DNA of 61,023 nucleotides, taken from assembly GCF_001280595.1 (NCBI RefSeq), contig NZ_LITU01000082.1, positions 29,160-90,182 on the forward strand, read 5' to 3'. Below are positions 8,105 through 15,610 of this stretch, one piece after another. Every line of letters starts with the position of its first letter. Position 1 is the first letter of the stretch. The position numbers were made by a program, and so were the translations under genes. Source of the DNA: Paenibacillus xylanivorans (GTDB taxonomy: Bacteria; Bacillota; Bacilli; Paenibacillales; Paenibacillaceae). The notes under the pieces were generated by a model. The model was not told where the DNA came from, made no database searches, and saw only the letters and a list, made by a program, of their open reading frames with translations.

Positions 8105-8845
8105 TTGTCCACACTTTTAACCATTAATAAGCTAGTGAAACGTCTCGGTTTAACCGAACAGCGTATTTTATTCGAACAAGTGAATGCAGCAGTGGATCAG
8201 GCAGAACGTATTGCGATACTCGGTGCATCCGGCCAAGGGAAAAGCACATTGCTCCGCATTCTCGCCCTGCTGGATGTTCCTGATGAGGGAGATCTGATGT
8301 GGAAAGGAATTTCTTATCGGGATTCGGACCCTCGTATATGGCGCATGCGTATGACTTATGTGGCGCAGCAGGCTGTCATGCTGTCAGGCAGTGTGGAGGA
8401 TAACCTGAAAATGGTACACCTGCTTCACCGACAGCCATATGATCAGGACTTGGCCCAACGCCTGCTTGCAGGCATGGGATTGGAGAACCTTGATATTCAG
8501 AAACGGGCCAGCGACCTCTCCGGTGGGGAGAAACAACGCATAGCCCTGATCCGTTCCATGATGCTTCGTCCTGAGGTGCTGCTGCTGGACGAAGTGACTG
8601 CTTCCCTGGATCGGACCAACGCCCGCCTGGTGGAAGAGCAATTGACCCGCTGGAGTCAGCAGGAGGGCACTTCCCTCGTCTGGGTTACCCATGATCAGGA
8701 ACAGGCACAATCTTTCAGTACAACCACCTGGTTCATGGGCAACCAGACCTTGTTGGAACGCCAGCCGACAGCTCATTTTTTTGACAATCCGGCTACTGAC
8801 CTGGCCAGACAATTCATTATGCACCCTGCCCCTGCGGCAGAATAA
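8105..8845 (+). CDS. fetA: ABC transporter ATP-binding protein, FetA/YbbL family
   Basis: 246-residue ATPase. Walker A GASGQGKST at residues 40-48, signature LSGGEKQR, Walker B VLLLDEVTAS, and H-loop VWVTHDQE. The next gene is a FetB/UPF0014 permease, which defines the FetAB family, implicated in iron export and resistance to oxidative stress in E. coli. The start codon is TTG, supported by AAAGGA (8089-8094) 10 nt upstream; no ATG fits. A weak promoter TTGAGA (8026-8031), 17 nt, TATTCC (8049-8054) precedes it. The intergenic stretch 7878-8104 shows nothing else. Confidence 0.85.
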   Translation: MSTLLTINKLVKRLGLTEQRILFEQVNAAVDQAERIAILGASGQGKSTLLRILALLDVPDEGDLMWKGISYRDSDPRIWRMRMTYVAQQAVMLSGSVEDNLKMVHLLHRQPYDQDLAQRLLAGMGLENLDIQKRASDLSGGEKQRIALIRSMMLRPEVLLLDEVTASLDRTNARLVEEQLTRWSQQEGTSLVWVTHDQEQAQSFSTTTWFMGNQTLLERQPTAHFFDNPATDLARQFIMHPAPAAE

Positions 8846-8854
8846 GGAGAAATC

Positions 8855-9604
8855 ATGTCACTCATCGCTCTGAGTTTTACCATTATATTTGTGATGTTCA
8901 CCATGCTCATCTCTGTCTGGCAGAAGCTTGATCTGGAAAAGGATATCGCCATCGGCACTGTTCGTTCTGCAGTACAACTGTTGCTTGTCGGTTATGTACT
9001 TCAATTTATTTTTAACTCGGACCACCCCGCTCTCATCATTGCCATTGTCGGATTCATGATTACAGTAGCTTCCATTAATGCCGGCAAACGCGGAAAAGGA
9101 CTTCGCTGGATTTCCTTATATATTGCGGCTGCAATTACGGTTACGGAGCTGCTCATGATGGGGTTATTGTTAGGTCTGGGTATTGTGGAGCCTACTCCCC
9201 AATACATTATTCCATTGAGCGGCATGACCATCGGTAATGCCATGGTGGTGTCCGGGCTGTTTCTGAACCAGATGAAACGCGAGGTCGAATCCTCCAAAGG
9301 AGAGATTGAATCTCTGCTTGCACTGGGCGCAACGCCAAGACGCGCTTTTCAGGACGTATTGAAACGCTCCGTGAAATCCAGCATGATTCCCACGATTGAT
9401 GGTATGAAAACGGTAGGACTCGTACAGCTTCCTGGCATGATGACAGGCATGATCATTGCCGGTGCCGATCCGGTTGAGGCCGTTCGTTACCAGATTCTGA
9501 TCGTATTTGCTTTTACCAGTTCAGCCGCTATTACCAGCATCCTGCTCAGCCTGATGACGTACCGACAGTGGTTCACATCGGATATGCGGTTGCGCTCGCT
9601 ATAA
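8855..9604 (+). CDS. fetB: FetB/UPF0014 family permease (putative iron exporter)
   Basis: 249-residue integral membrane protein with about six or seven hydrophobic helices. The family core is clear: AIGTVRSAVQLLLVGYVLQFIF near the start, PLSGMTIGNAMVVSGL in the middle, LALGATPRRA and the conserved TIDGMKTVGLVQLPGMMTGMI near residue 190. RBS AAGGAG precedes the ATG, 9 nt after the ATPase gene stop, so the two are co-expressed. The adjoining siderophore-uptake regulator supports a role in iron balance, but this is inferred from context. Confidence 0.87.
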   Translation: MSLIALSFTIIFVMFTMLISVWQKLDLEKDIAIGTVRSAVQLLLVGYVLQFIFNSDHPALIIAIVGFMITVASINAGKRGKGLRWISLYIAAAITVTELLMMGLLLGLGIVEPTPQYIIPLSGMTIGNAMVVSGLFLNQMKREVESSKGEIESLLALGATPRRAFQDVLKRSVKSSMIPTIDGMKTVGLVQLPGMMTGMIIAGADPVEAVRYQILIVFAFTSSAAITSILLSLMTYRQWFTSDMRLRSL

Positions 9605-9637
9605 CACATCAATCCCGCCAGGAAAGGAGGTCACACG

Positions 9638-11356
9638 ATGTTAACCCATCCCAGCACCAATAATAACCGCAATACCTCCCACACGTTGAACCAACCGGAT
9701 CAGCCGAAACGCACTGATGAATCCATTTCACGAACGGAAATGGATGCTTTTCTGAAGAATGCGTTGCTCGAACTTCGTCAGGCAGAGTTGATCACCGTGA
9801 ATACGCATTGGCAATGGAGTCAGACCGAGCTCCCTCACCATACCTTTGTCTACTTGCACAAATTCACGGGTAAACTGGTGGCGAACGATATCGAAACCCT
9901 TGTCGCCCGTAAGTCCGCCTTCCTGTGTACTCCGGGAACTTCTCTGGAGCTCTTCTCTGATGCTGACCATGAGATTGAACTGTACATCATTCATTTCGAT
10001 CTGTTTCGGGTTGCTGAGAAAACGGAAGAACGGCGAATATATGAGCGAGAGCTTGGTTCACCTTTAACAGGGTGGATTCAAGGCCCTTACTATGGGATAC
10101 AGCGAATTGCCGCACAATTAACAACCGAAGCTTCACAGACCAGCCTGAAAGTGCAGCTGCTCCTGACCGATCTACTTCATATGCTCTGGCCGCAGGAAGG
10201 TCAGTCGGCTGCGGAAGGACAGGATGAGCCTGAACAATGGCTCAGATCCACCTTGCAATACATGCGGGAAAACTATATGAACGAAATCAAGCTGGAAAAG
10301 CTGGCCGAACTGGCCGGCATGCATCCGTCGTATTATTCACAGCTGTTCAAGAGCCGGATGCAGAAAAATCCTATCGAATATATCACTCATTTACGAATGA
10401 ATCGGGCCAAGGAACTGCTCATGACTTCAGATCTACGTATTCGTGATGTGGCCCGCCATGTAGGCTATCGGGACGAATTCTATTTCAGCCGCAGGTTTAG
10501 GAACCATGCTGGTTATGCGCCAACATCCTACGCCAAGCAGGTCCATCGAAATATCGTCTCACTCTCCTATCCATACACCGATCACCTGATGACACTTGGC
10601 ATCACACCATGCGCAGCTCAAATCCAGGGTCATCTGCCCCATGTTCCCAAATCGTTAACGCTGCCATTCCATGCCTATGAACCCTGGGAACAGGGACGCC
10701 AGGCATTCCTTGATGTGAATCCCGATTTGATTCTAACCAAGGATAACGCAGCGGCTAAAGCGATGGAACATATCGGAGATGTCGCTCCAATCATCACCAT
10801 CCCTTGGAATCAGACAGACATCTTCGGTCATTTGCAGAAAATCGCCTCTATCGTGGATCGTACTCAAGCGGCGAAGGAGTGGCTTGATCGGTATGAGCGC
10901 AAGACAGAGCGGGCTCGCAAAAAGATCAGGGAAACGGCAGGTCAGATCACCGTCGCTGTCTGTACCTTAACTGCAAAAGGACCGCGCATGTACAGCAATC
11001 GCAATTTCGGTCATGTATTTTACCGCAGCCTGCAACTGGCCGCTCCTGATCGAATTCAGAGGGAACTGGCGGGAAAAACTGCCGGAGTGGGATTCAACTG
11101 GATGTCTTTCACGCCAGGAGAATGGGATGGTCTTGAAGCGGATGTGCTCCTGATTGCAGTTATGTCCATGCATGAACGTGTCGCACTGCTGCAGCAGATT
11201 ACTACAGATCCGTTGTGGAAAAAATATCCTGCAGTAAAAAATGGGCGAGTGCATGTCATAGACTGGAATTCATGGGTGGTATACGCTCCGTATTCCATCA
11301 ACATCCAGCTTGATGAAGCGCTCTCCATGTTGACGAACAAAGCCGTATTTCTGTAA
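9638..11356 (+). CDS. AraC-type regulator fused to a siderophore-binding-protein domain (Btr-like)
   Basis: 572-residue fusion. Residues about 30-160 form a cupin-like AraC N-terminal domain; about 195-295 hold two helix-turn-helix motifs (LEKLAELAGMHPSYYSQLFK and IRDVARHVGYRDEFYFSRRF). From about 303 to the end is a domain like the FeuA/FhuD periplasmic binding proteins (LMTLGITPCAAQ, VNPDLILTKDN, WKKYPAVKNGRVHVID), here without signal peptide. B. subtilis Btr (YbbB) has this architecture and activates feuABC when ferric-bacillibactin binds. RBS AAAGGAGG precedes the ATG. It lies upstream of FeuB/C/A-like genes and probably senses the siderophore they import. Confidence 0.9.
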   Translation: MLTHPSTNNNRNTSHTLNQPDQPKRTDESISRTEMDAFLKNALLELRQAELITVNTHWQWSQTELPHHTFVYLHKFTGKLVANDIETLVARKSAFLCTPGTSLELFSDADHEIELYIIHFDLFRVAEKTEERRIYERELGSPLTGWIQGPYYGIQRIAAQLTTEASQTSLKVQLLLTDLLHMLWPQEGQSAAEGQDEPEQWLRSTLQYMRENYMNEIKLEKLAELAGMHPSYYSQLFKSRMQKNPIEYITHLRMNRAKELLMTSDLRIRDVARHVGYRDEFYFSRRFRNHAGYAPTSYAKQVHRNIVSLSYPYTDHLMTLGITPCAAQIQGHLPHVPKSLTLPFHAYEPWEQGRQAFLDVNPDLILTKDNAAAKAMEHIGDVAPIITIPWNQTDIFGHLQKIASIVDRTQAAKEWLDRYERKTERARKKIRETAGQITVAVCTLTAKGPRMYSNRNFGHVFYRSLQLAAPDRIQRELAGKTAGVGFNWMSFTPGEWDGLEADVLLIAVMSMHERVALLQQITTDPLWKKYPAVKNGRVHVIDWNSWVVYAPYSINIQLDEALSMLTNKAVFL

Positions 11357-11378
11357 TCTAAAAAATGTCCATCTCTAG

Positions 11379-11417
11379 AATCTTAATTTATGCCATGTAC
11401 GGGCCTGAATTAAGATT
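11379..11417 (+). terminator. AT-rich inverted repeat between the regulator and the importer genes
   Basis: Perfect 10-bp arms AATCTTAATT (11379-11388) and AATTAAGATT (11408-11417) with a 19-nt loop, followed by TTTATAATG. It could be a weak terminator of the regulator gene. It could equally be a binding site for the AraC-type regulator, since it sits just before the TATAAT box and Fur box of the importer. Confidence 0.4.
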
Positions 11418-11418
11418 T

Positions 11419-11449
11419 TATAATGTTCACTAATTGATAATGATAATCA
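11419..11449 (+). promoter_or_regulatory. -10 box and Fur box upstream of the siderophore importer
   Basis: TATAAT (11419-11424) is followed by TGATAATGATAATCA (11435-11449), which matches the 7-1-7 Fur box (TGATAAT-N-ATTATCA) at all but one position. Its place at and after the expected transcription start fits iron-dependent repression of the downstream permease and binding-protein genes. Confidence 0.75.
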
Positions 11450-11483
11450 ATAACAACAGCAATGCGTTGTTGGTAACAAAGGA

Positions 11484-12530
11484 GTGACCCGCATTCAACA
11501 TCCGGGACTGTCACAACGTCCGTCCAAATCACGAAAATCCGCAGTGACGGTTGGCCTGATGTTTTTGGCGGCTATTGCCGCGCTGCTGCTTAGTATGTTT
11601 GTCGCCATTTCTCTGGGGGCCAAAGGGTTAACACTGGAGACGGTATGGACTGCCATATTTCAGTACAACCCGGCTTTGACGCCGCATCAGATTATTCACG
11701 AGTTACGGTTGCCACGTGTAATTGCTGCTGCTGTCATTGGCGCAGCCTTTGCAGTAGCTGGAGCGCTCATGCAGGGGATCACACGCAATCCGCTGGCAGA
11801 CACCGGCATACTTGGAATCAATGCAGGTGCTACCTTTGTCGTGGCGCTCAGCTTCGCATTCTGGCCGGGATTACCTTATGGCTGGATCATGTTCCTGTCA
11901 TTTGCAGGGGCTGTTCTCGGCACATTGCTCATTTTCCTGCTGGGCATGGCGGCCCCCGGAGGACTAACATCCATAAGGCTAACCGTTGCGGGTGCCGTTA
12001 TTGCAGCGATGCTAAGTTCACTCAGCACTGGTGTAGCCATATATTTTGACTTGAGCCAGGATTTGGCCTTCTGGTATGCGGGTGGCTTCGGGGGGATTGA
12101 ATGGCGGCATCTAAAGCTGATTCTGCCTGTGCTGCTGGTTGCCCTCGTGCTCACCATGCCCATGGCCCGTCGTGTCTCCCTTATGTCGCTCGGAGAAGAA
12201 GTTGCGATTAATCTCGGGATCAACCTCCGCTGGACCAGGCTGTTTGCCTTGACAGCGGTTGTAGTGCTGGCTGGCGTATCCGTATCTGCTGTAGGCTCGA
12301 TCGGCTTCGTTGGATTAGTTATTCCACACATCTCTCGCAAATTGGTTGGCGTGGATTATCGACTTATTATTCCGATGTCCTCCCTGCTCGGAGCCGTCTT
12401 GCTGGTGCTCGCCGATCTGGGATCACGCATTGTGAATCCGCCTCAGGAACTGGCAGTAGGCATTATGGTCGCCTTTGTCGGTGTACCCTTCTTCCTCTAT
12501 CTGGCCCGTAAAGAAAGGAGGGCCCTGTAG
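11484..12530 (+). CDS. Iron-siderophore ABC permease, FecCD family (FeuB-like)
   Basis: 348-residue polytopic membrane protein with about nine or ten helices. FecCD motifs: RLPRVIAAAVIGAAFAVAGA, GITRNPLADTGILGINAGA, SVSAVGSIGFVGLVIPHISR and PPQELAVGIMVAFVGVPFF. The start is uncertain: GTG at 11484 directly overlaps the AAAGGAG (11478-11484), so spacing is too short. The codon at the ideal distance is an ATT at 11493, a very rare initiator. The next gene follows after 2 nt. With the second permease and the lipoprotein it forms a ferric-siderophore importer; no ATPase gene is present here, as in B. subtilis feuABC, which borrows YusV. Confidence 0.9.
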   Translation: MTRIQHPGLSQRPSKSRKSAVTVGLMFLAAIAALLLSMFVAISLGAKGLTLETVWTAIFQYNPALTPHQIIHELRLPRVIAAAVIGAAFAVAGALMQGITRNPLADTGILGINAGATFVVALSFAFWPGLPYGWIMFLSFAGAVLGTLLIFLLGMAAPGGLTSIRLTVAGAVIAAMLSSLSTGVAIYFDLSQDLAFWYAGGFGGIEWRHLKLILPVLLVALVLTMPMARRVSLMSLGEEVAINLGINLRWTRLFALTAVVVLAGVSVSAVGSIGFVGLVIPHISRKLVGVDYRLIIPMSSLLGAVLLVLADLGSRIVNPPQELAVGIMVAFVGVPFFLYLARKERRAL

Positions 12531-12532
12531 CG

Positions 12533-13549
12533 ATGAACTCCAATACACACTCACGAGGCAAACGTTCCATAGCGGTCAGTGTTACGCTGCTCTGCATCGC
12601 CTGTGCCGTCATCGTGATCAGCCTCAACACGGGAACGATTCGCCTGTCACCAATGGCCGTGCTTCACACCCTGCTAGGCAATGGTACGCCGGATGATCAG
12701 ATTGTATTGTTTGACTATCGACTGCCACGCATTCTGGTTACTGTACTGGCTGGAGCAGGCCTCGGCGTCGCTGGTGCTGCGCTGCAAGGTATTACACGCA
12801 ATCCACTTGCCGATCCAGGCATCCTCGGATTGCATGCAGGAGCGGCCTTTGGATTGATGGTATTTGTAAGCTTCTCCCATTCCATGAATGGCTCGGTTGC
12901 CTTGCTGATTCCGTTGTTTGCTTTTGCAGGCAGTGTCGCCGCGGCGCTGATTATCATGCTGCTATCCTATGATCGTCATAACGGAGTAGCCCCCATTAAG
13001 CTTATTCTGGTGGGCATTGCCGTAGCGGCCGGATTCCATGCCTTGACGCTGTATTTGTCCCTCCGTTTGGATGAAGAAACCTATTCCTTCGCCGCTCGCT
13101 GGCTGGCTGGCAGCGTCTGGGGCAGAGACTGGGTTCATGTCCAGGCGCTGCTTCCATGGATTGTACTCTGCATCTCGTACATATGGAGTCGCTCCAAAAC
13201 GCTGGATGCCTTTAATCTGGGAGATGCTGCCGCAACCAGTATTGGTACACCCGTCAGATCCCAACGTGTTATTTTGCTATTGTGCACGGTAGCATTATCT
13301 GCCGTCAGTGTGTCCATGGCTGGCGGGATTGGATTCATTGGTCTGGCGGCGCCGCATCTGGCCCGCAGACTGGTTGGCCCGATGCATCGCCATCTGATCC
13401 CAGCCGCCGGACTCATCGGTATGGTTATTCTGGTCGCCGCCGATACGGTCGGGCGAACGATCTTTCAGCCTAATTCCATTCCGGCAGGCGTCGTGGTCGC
13501 GGCGATAGGCGCACCTTACTTTTTATACCTGTTGGTACGAACCAAGTAA
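12533..13549 (+). CDS. Iron-siderophore ABC permease, FecCD family (FeuC-like)
   Basis: 338-residue partner of the preceding permease, homologous to it: RLPRILVTVLAGAGLGVAGA, GITRNPLADPGILGLHAGA, SVSMAGGIGFIGLAAPHLAR and IPAGVVVAAIGAPYFLYLL. RBS AAAGGAGGG, about 10 nt before the ATG, lies within the end of the previous gene. The two permeases would form a heterodimeric channel in the membrane. No ATPase is encoded nearby. Confidence 0.92.
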   Translation: MNSNTHSRGKRSIAVSVTLLCIACAVIVISLNTGTIRLSPMAVLHTLLGNGTPDDQIVLFDYRLPRILVTVLAGAGLGVAGAALQGITRNPLADPGILGLHAGAAFGLMVFVSFSHSMNGSVALLIPLFAFAGSVAAALIIMLLSYDRHNGVAPIKLILVGIAVAAGFHALTLYLSLRLDEETYSFAARWLAGSVWGRDWVHVQALLPWIVLCISYIWSRSKTLDAFNLGDAAATSIGTPVRSQRVILLLCTVALSAVSVSMAGGIGFIGLAAPHLARRLVGPMHRHLIPAAGLIGMVILVAADTVGRTIFQPNSIPAGVVVAAIGAPYFLYLLVRTK

Positions 13550-13639
13550 TGGTTTTAAAGGAACAATACAAATAATTCCACCGGTACACCAAACATAAAA
13601 ACGACATCCATGAGATGTTCAAGGAGATTGAGATTACCC

Positions 13640-14587
13640 ATGTTAAAGAAAAACCTTATGCTCTTCATGAGCATCTGTCTGGTGCTTGTACTCGCAGCCT
13701 GCGGGAACGCCAATAATTCATCCTCTGCTTCGGAAGGTTCCACTACGGACACTTCGAACGCTACACAGGACACCAATTCCGCTTCTGGAGACCAACGCAT
13801 CGCATCCATGTCGATCCATCTGACCAATGACCTGCTGTCTCTCGGCATTACACCGGTTGGTTCGGTGATCGGCGGGGAAGCTAAAGCCTTCCTGTCCCAT
13901 GTTGCTGACCGTCTTCAAAATACAACACCGCTCGGTCCCGTCAAGGACCCGGACATGGAAGCCTTGCTTGCCCTGAAACCGGATGTCATCTACCTGGACG
14001 AAGAATTCTCCGGTGATGATATTGCCAAATTCGAGAAAATTGCCCCCGTACACGTCTTCAATCTGGATGATGGCACTTGGCGCGACCACTTGAAAGACAT
14101 TGGTAAACTCGTGAATCGCGAGAAGGAAGCCGAGCAATACATTCAGGATTATGCGACAGAAACGGAAGAAGTGAAATCCCTGATCCATGACACTATTGGT
14201 GATGGTACCGTAATGGCTATCCGTGTTACCGCCAAAGAATTGCGTGTATTCAGTACACGCCGTCCGATGGGACCGATTTTGTATGAGGATCTGGGTCTGA
14301 CCCCATCTAAAGGCATTGAGGAATTCGATTCGTCCAAACCATATCAAGTCGTTTCCCGTGAAGTGCTGCCCGACTTTGATGCAGATGCGATCTTTGTTGT
14401 CGTGAACTCGGATGATGAAGCTCAGAACATGTTCAAAGAGCTGCAAAACAATCCGATCTGGCAAGGGCTTAAGGCTGTCAAAGCAGGCCATGTCTACCCG
14501 ATCGGTGCTCAACCTTGGCTGGATTATTCTTCAATCGGCAACAAAATGGCCATGGATGAAGCCAAAGAAATGTTCTCCAAGAAATAA
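13640..14587 (+). CDS. Siderophore-binding lipoprotein (FeuA/FhuD-like)
   Basis: 315-residue ABC substrate-binding lipoprotein. The start at 13640 gives a normal lipoprotein signal, LKKNLMLFMSICLVLVLAAC, with lipidated Cys21; an in-frame ATG at 13610 would add ten basic residues and lacks an RBS. After a Ser/Thr-rich linker comes a periplasmic-binding fold: RIASMSIHLTNDLLSLGITPVGSV, ALKPDVIYLDEEF, and NPIWQGLKAVKAGHVYPIGAQPWLDYSS at the end. The C-terminal motif resembles that of the binding domain in the regulator at 9638, so both probably bind the same ferric siderophore. It is the last gene of the Fur-controlled unit; a terminator follows. Confidence 0.9.
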   Translation: MLKKNLMLFMSICLVLVLAACGNANNSSSASEGSTTDTSNATQDTNSASGDQRIASMSIHLTNDLLSLGITPVGSVIGGEAKAFLSHVADRLQNTTPLGPVKDPDMEALLALKPDVIYLDEEFSGDDIAKFEKIAPVHVFNLDDGTWRDHLKDIGKLVNREKEAEQYIQDYATETEEVKSLIHDTIGDGTVMAIRVTAKELRVFSTRRPMGPILYEDLGLTPSKGIEEFDSSKPYQVVSREVLPDFDADAIFVVVNSDDEAQNMFKELQNNPIWQGLKAVKAGHVYPIGAQPWLDYSSIGNKMAMDEAKEMFSKK

Positions 14588-14620
14588 AATAATCCTTACT
14601 CACAACGCATAATAAAACAC

Positions 14621-14695
14621 AAAAAAACTCTCTTTGTAGATCGGAACAGAGTCAGGCAACACGCTCTCTCCATCCGCTCAAAGCAGAGTTTTTTT
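14621..14695. terminator. Bidirectional terminator
   Basis: AAAAAAACTCT (14621-14631) pairs with AGAGTTTTTTT (14685-14695), extended by CTTTG/CAAAG. Poly-A and poly-T flanks make it work in both directions, between the siderophore lipoprotein gene and the NUDIX remnant. Confidence 0.7.
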
Positions 14696-14708
14696 ATATT
14701 CATATTTG

Positions 14709-14970
14709 TATCTCCGGATGGACGATGTCCTGCATTCCCCGTATACTCACCCGTTTCGATGACCCAATCGGCGTTTTTACGCCGGAAAGCGGCAGCCAGC
14801 AGCTTTTTGCCACTGATGGTCTCGTATACTTTCTGAAGAGAGGTTAGTGTAAATGTCTCCGGCATCAGATTAAAAGCAATATCCGTATATTCCACCTTGG
14901 CCCGCAGACGTTCCAGCGCGTAATGTATGATCTTCGCATGATCAAAAGCAATTCCTTGAACCTCATTCAC
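14709..14970 (-). pseudogene. Remnant of a NUDIX-family regulator (C-terminal winged-helix part)
   Basis: The minus-strand frame encodes a stretch (IAFDHAKIIHYALERLRAKV, then TDIAFNLMPETFTLTSLQ, KVYETISGKKLLAAAFRRK and TGEYTGNAGHRPSG) that matches from memory the C-terminal winged-helix half of NrtR/YtkD-like NUDIX proteins. The NUDIX box and the rest of the N-terminal domain are missing, and upstream residues look random. The reading frame also runs past the usual end (GHRP...) into the terminator. It is a decayed fragment, with no RBS or start of its own. Confidence 0.65.
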
Positions 14971-15041
14971 CGAAATATTGCTGCCACAAACGTTCATTAT
15001 GCCGCGCTCACACATGATTCTTTCTGGATATCAAAAATCAC

Positions 15042-15088
15042 TTGACGATATGTCAAAGGGAACTTATCATTTAGTTAGTCGACTAATT
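15042..15088 (+). promoter_or_regulatory. Promoter and palindromic operator of the marR gene
   Basis: TTGACG (15042-15047), 17-nt spacer and TATCAT (15065-15070) form a sigma-A promoter. The expected start near 15077 lies inside the perfect palindrome TTAGTCGACTAA (15075-15086), which extends to 16 nt with one mismatch. Likely autorepression site of the MarR protein encoded next. Confidence 0.75.
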
Positions 15089-15106
15089 AAAAGGATGGAA
15101 GCGCTT

Positions 15107-15541
15107 ATGAAATCAGCTCGAAATGAACGGTTAATGGGCCAGTTATCAGAACTCGTCAAGCTACAGCGATACAAGGTGCATGAGAAGCTTGTCAACCACC
15201 CTGAGTTATATCCTGGACAACCGCCGCTGCTGTTCCAGCTTGAACGGGAAGATGGTCAGACCCAGAAGCATCTGGCCGAACAGCTGCGTCGCGCCCCTGC
15301 AACGGTAACAGTTATGCTGAAACGCATGGAAAGCTCGGGCTTTGTACGGCGTGAAGCCGACCCGAAGGATCTGCGCAGTCTGCGTGTCTACCTGACAGAT
15401 CAGGGCCGTGATGCGCTTAAGGAACTGAGAGAAGTGTTCCAGGAGCTTGATTGCCAAGCTCAGAAAGATTTTACACCCGAGGAATCGCAGCTGATGTCAG
15501 CGCTCGCCCAGCGGATGGTCCAGAATCTGCGAGAATATTAA
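15107..15541 (+). CDS. MarR-family transcriptional regulator
   Basis: 144-residue winged-helix regulator. The DNA-binding core is QTQKHLAEQLRRAPATVTVMLKRMESSGFVRREADPKDLRSLRVYLTDQG, with recognition helix and the DxR wing typical of MarR/OhrR proteins. The frame stays open upstream, but the promoter and operator lie there, so the start is at 15107 (GGAAG 6 nt upstream) or 15095. It precedes a pair of half-size ABC exporters by 69 nt and probably represses both itself and them in response to a drug-like ligand. Confidence 0.88.
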   Translation: MKSARNERLMGQLSELVKLQRYKVHEKLVNHPELYPGQPPLLFQLEREDGQTQKHLAEQLRRAPATVTVMLKRMESSGFVRREADPKDLRSLRVYLTDQGRDALKELREVFQELDCQAQKDFTPEESQLMSALAQRMVQNLREY

Positions 15542-15610
15542 ATGAGGTGCTTCTGTCTCATGAATATTTGCAACATGATTATTTCATAACGAATGAGGTG
15601 ATTTTTCCCA

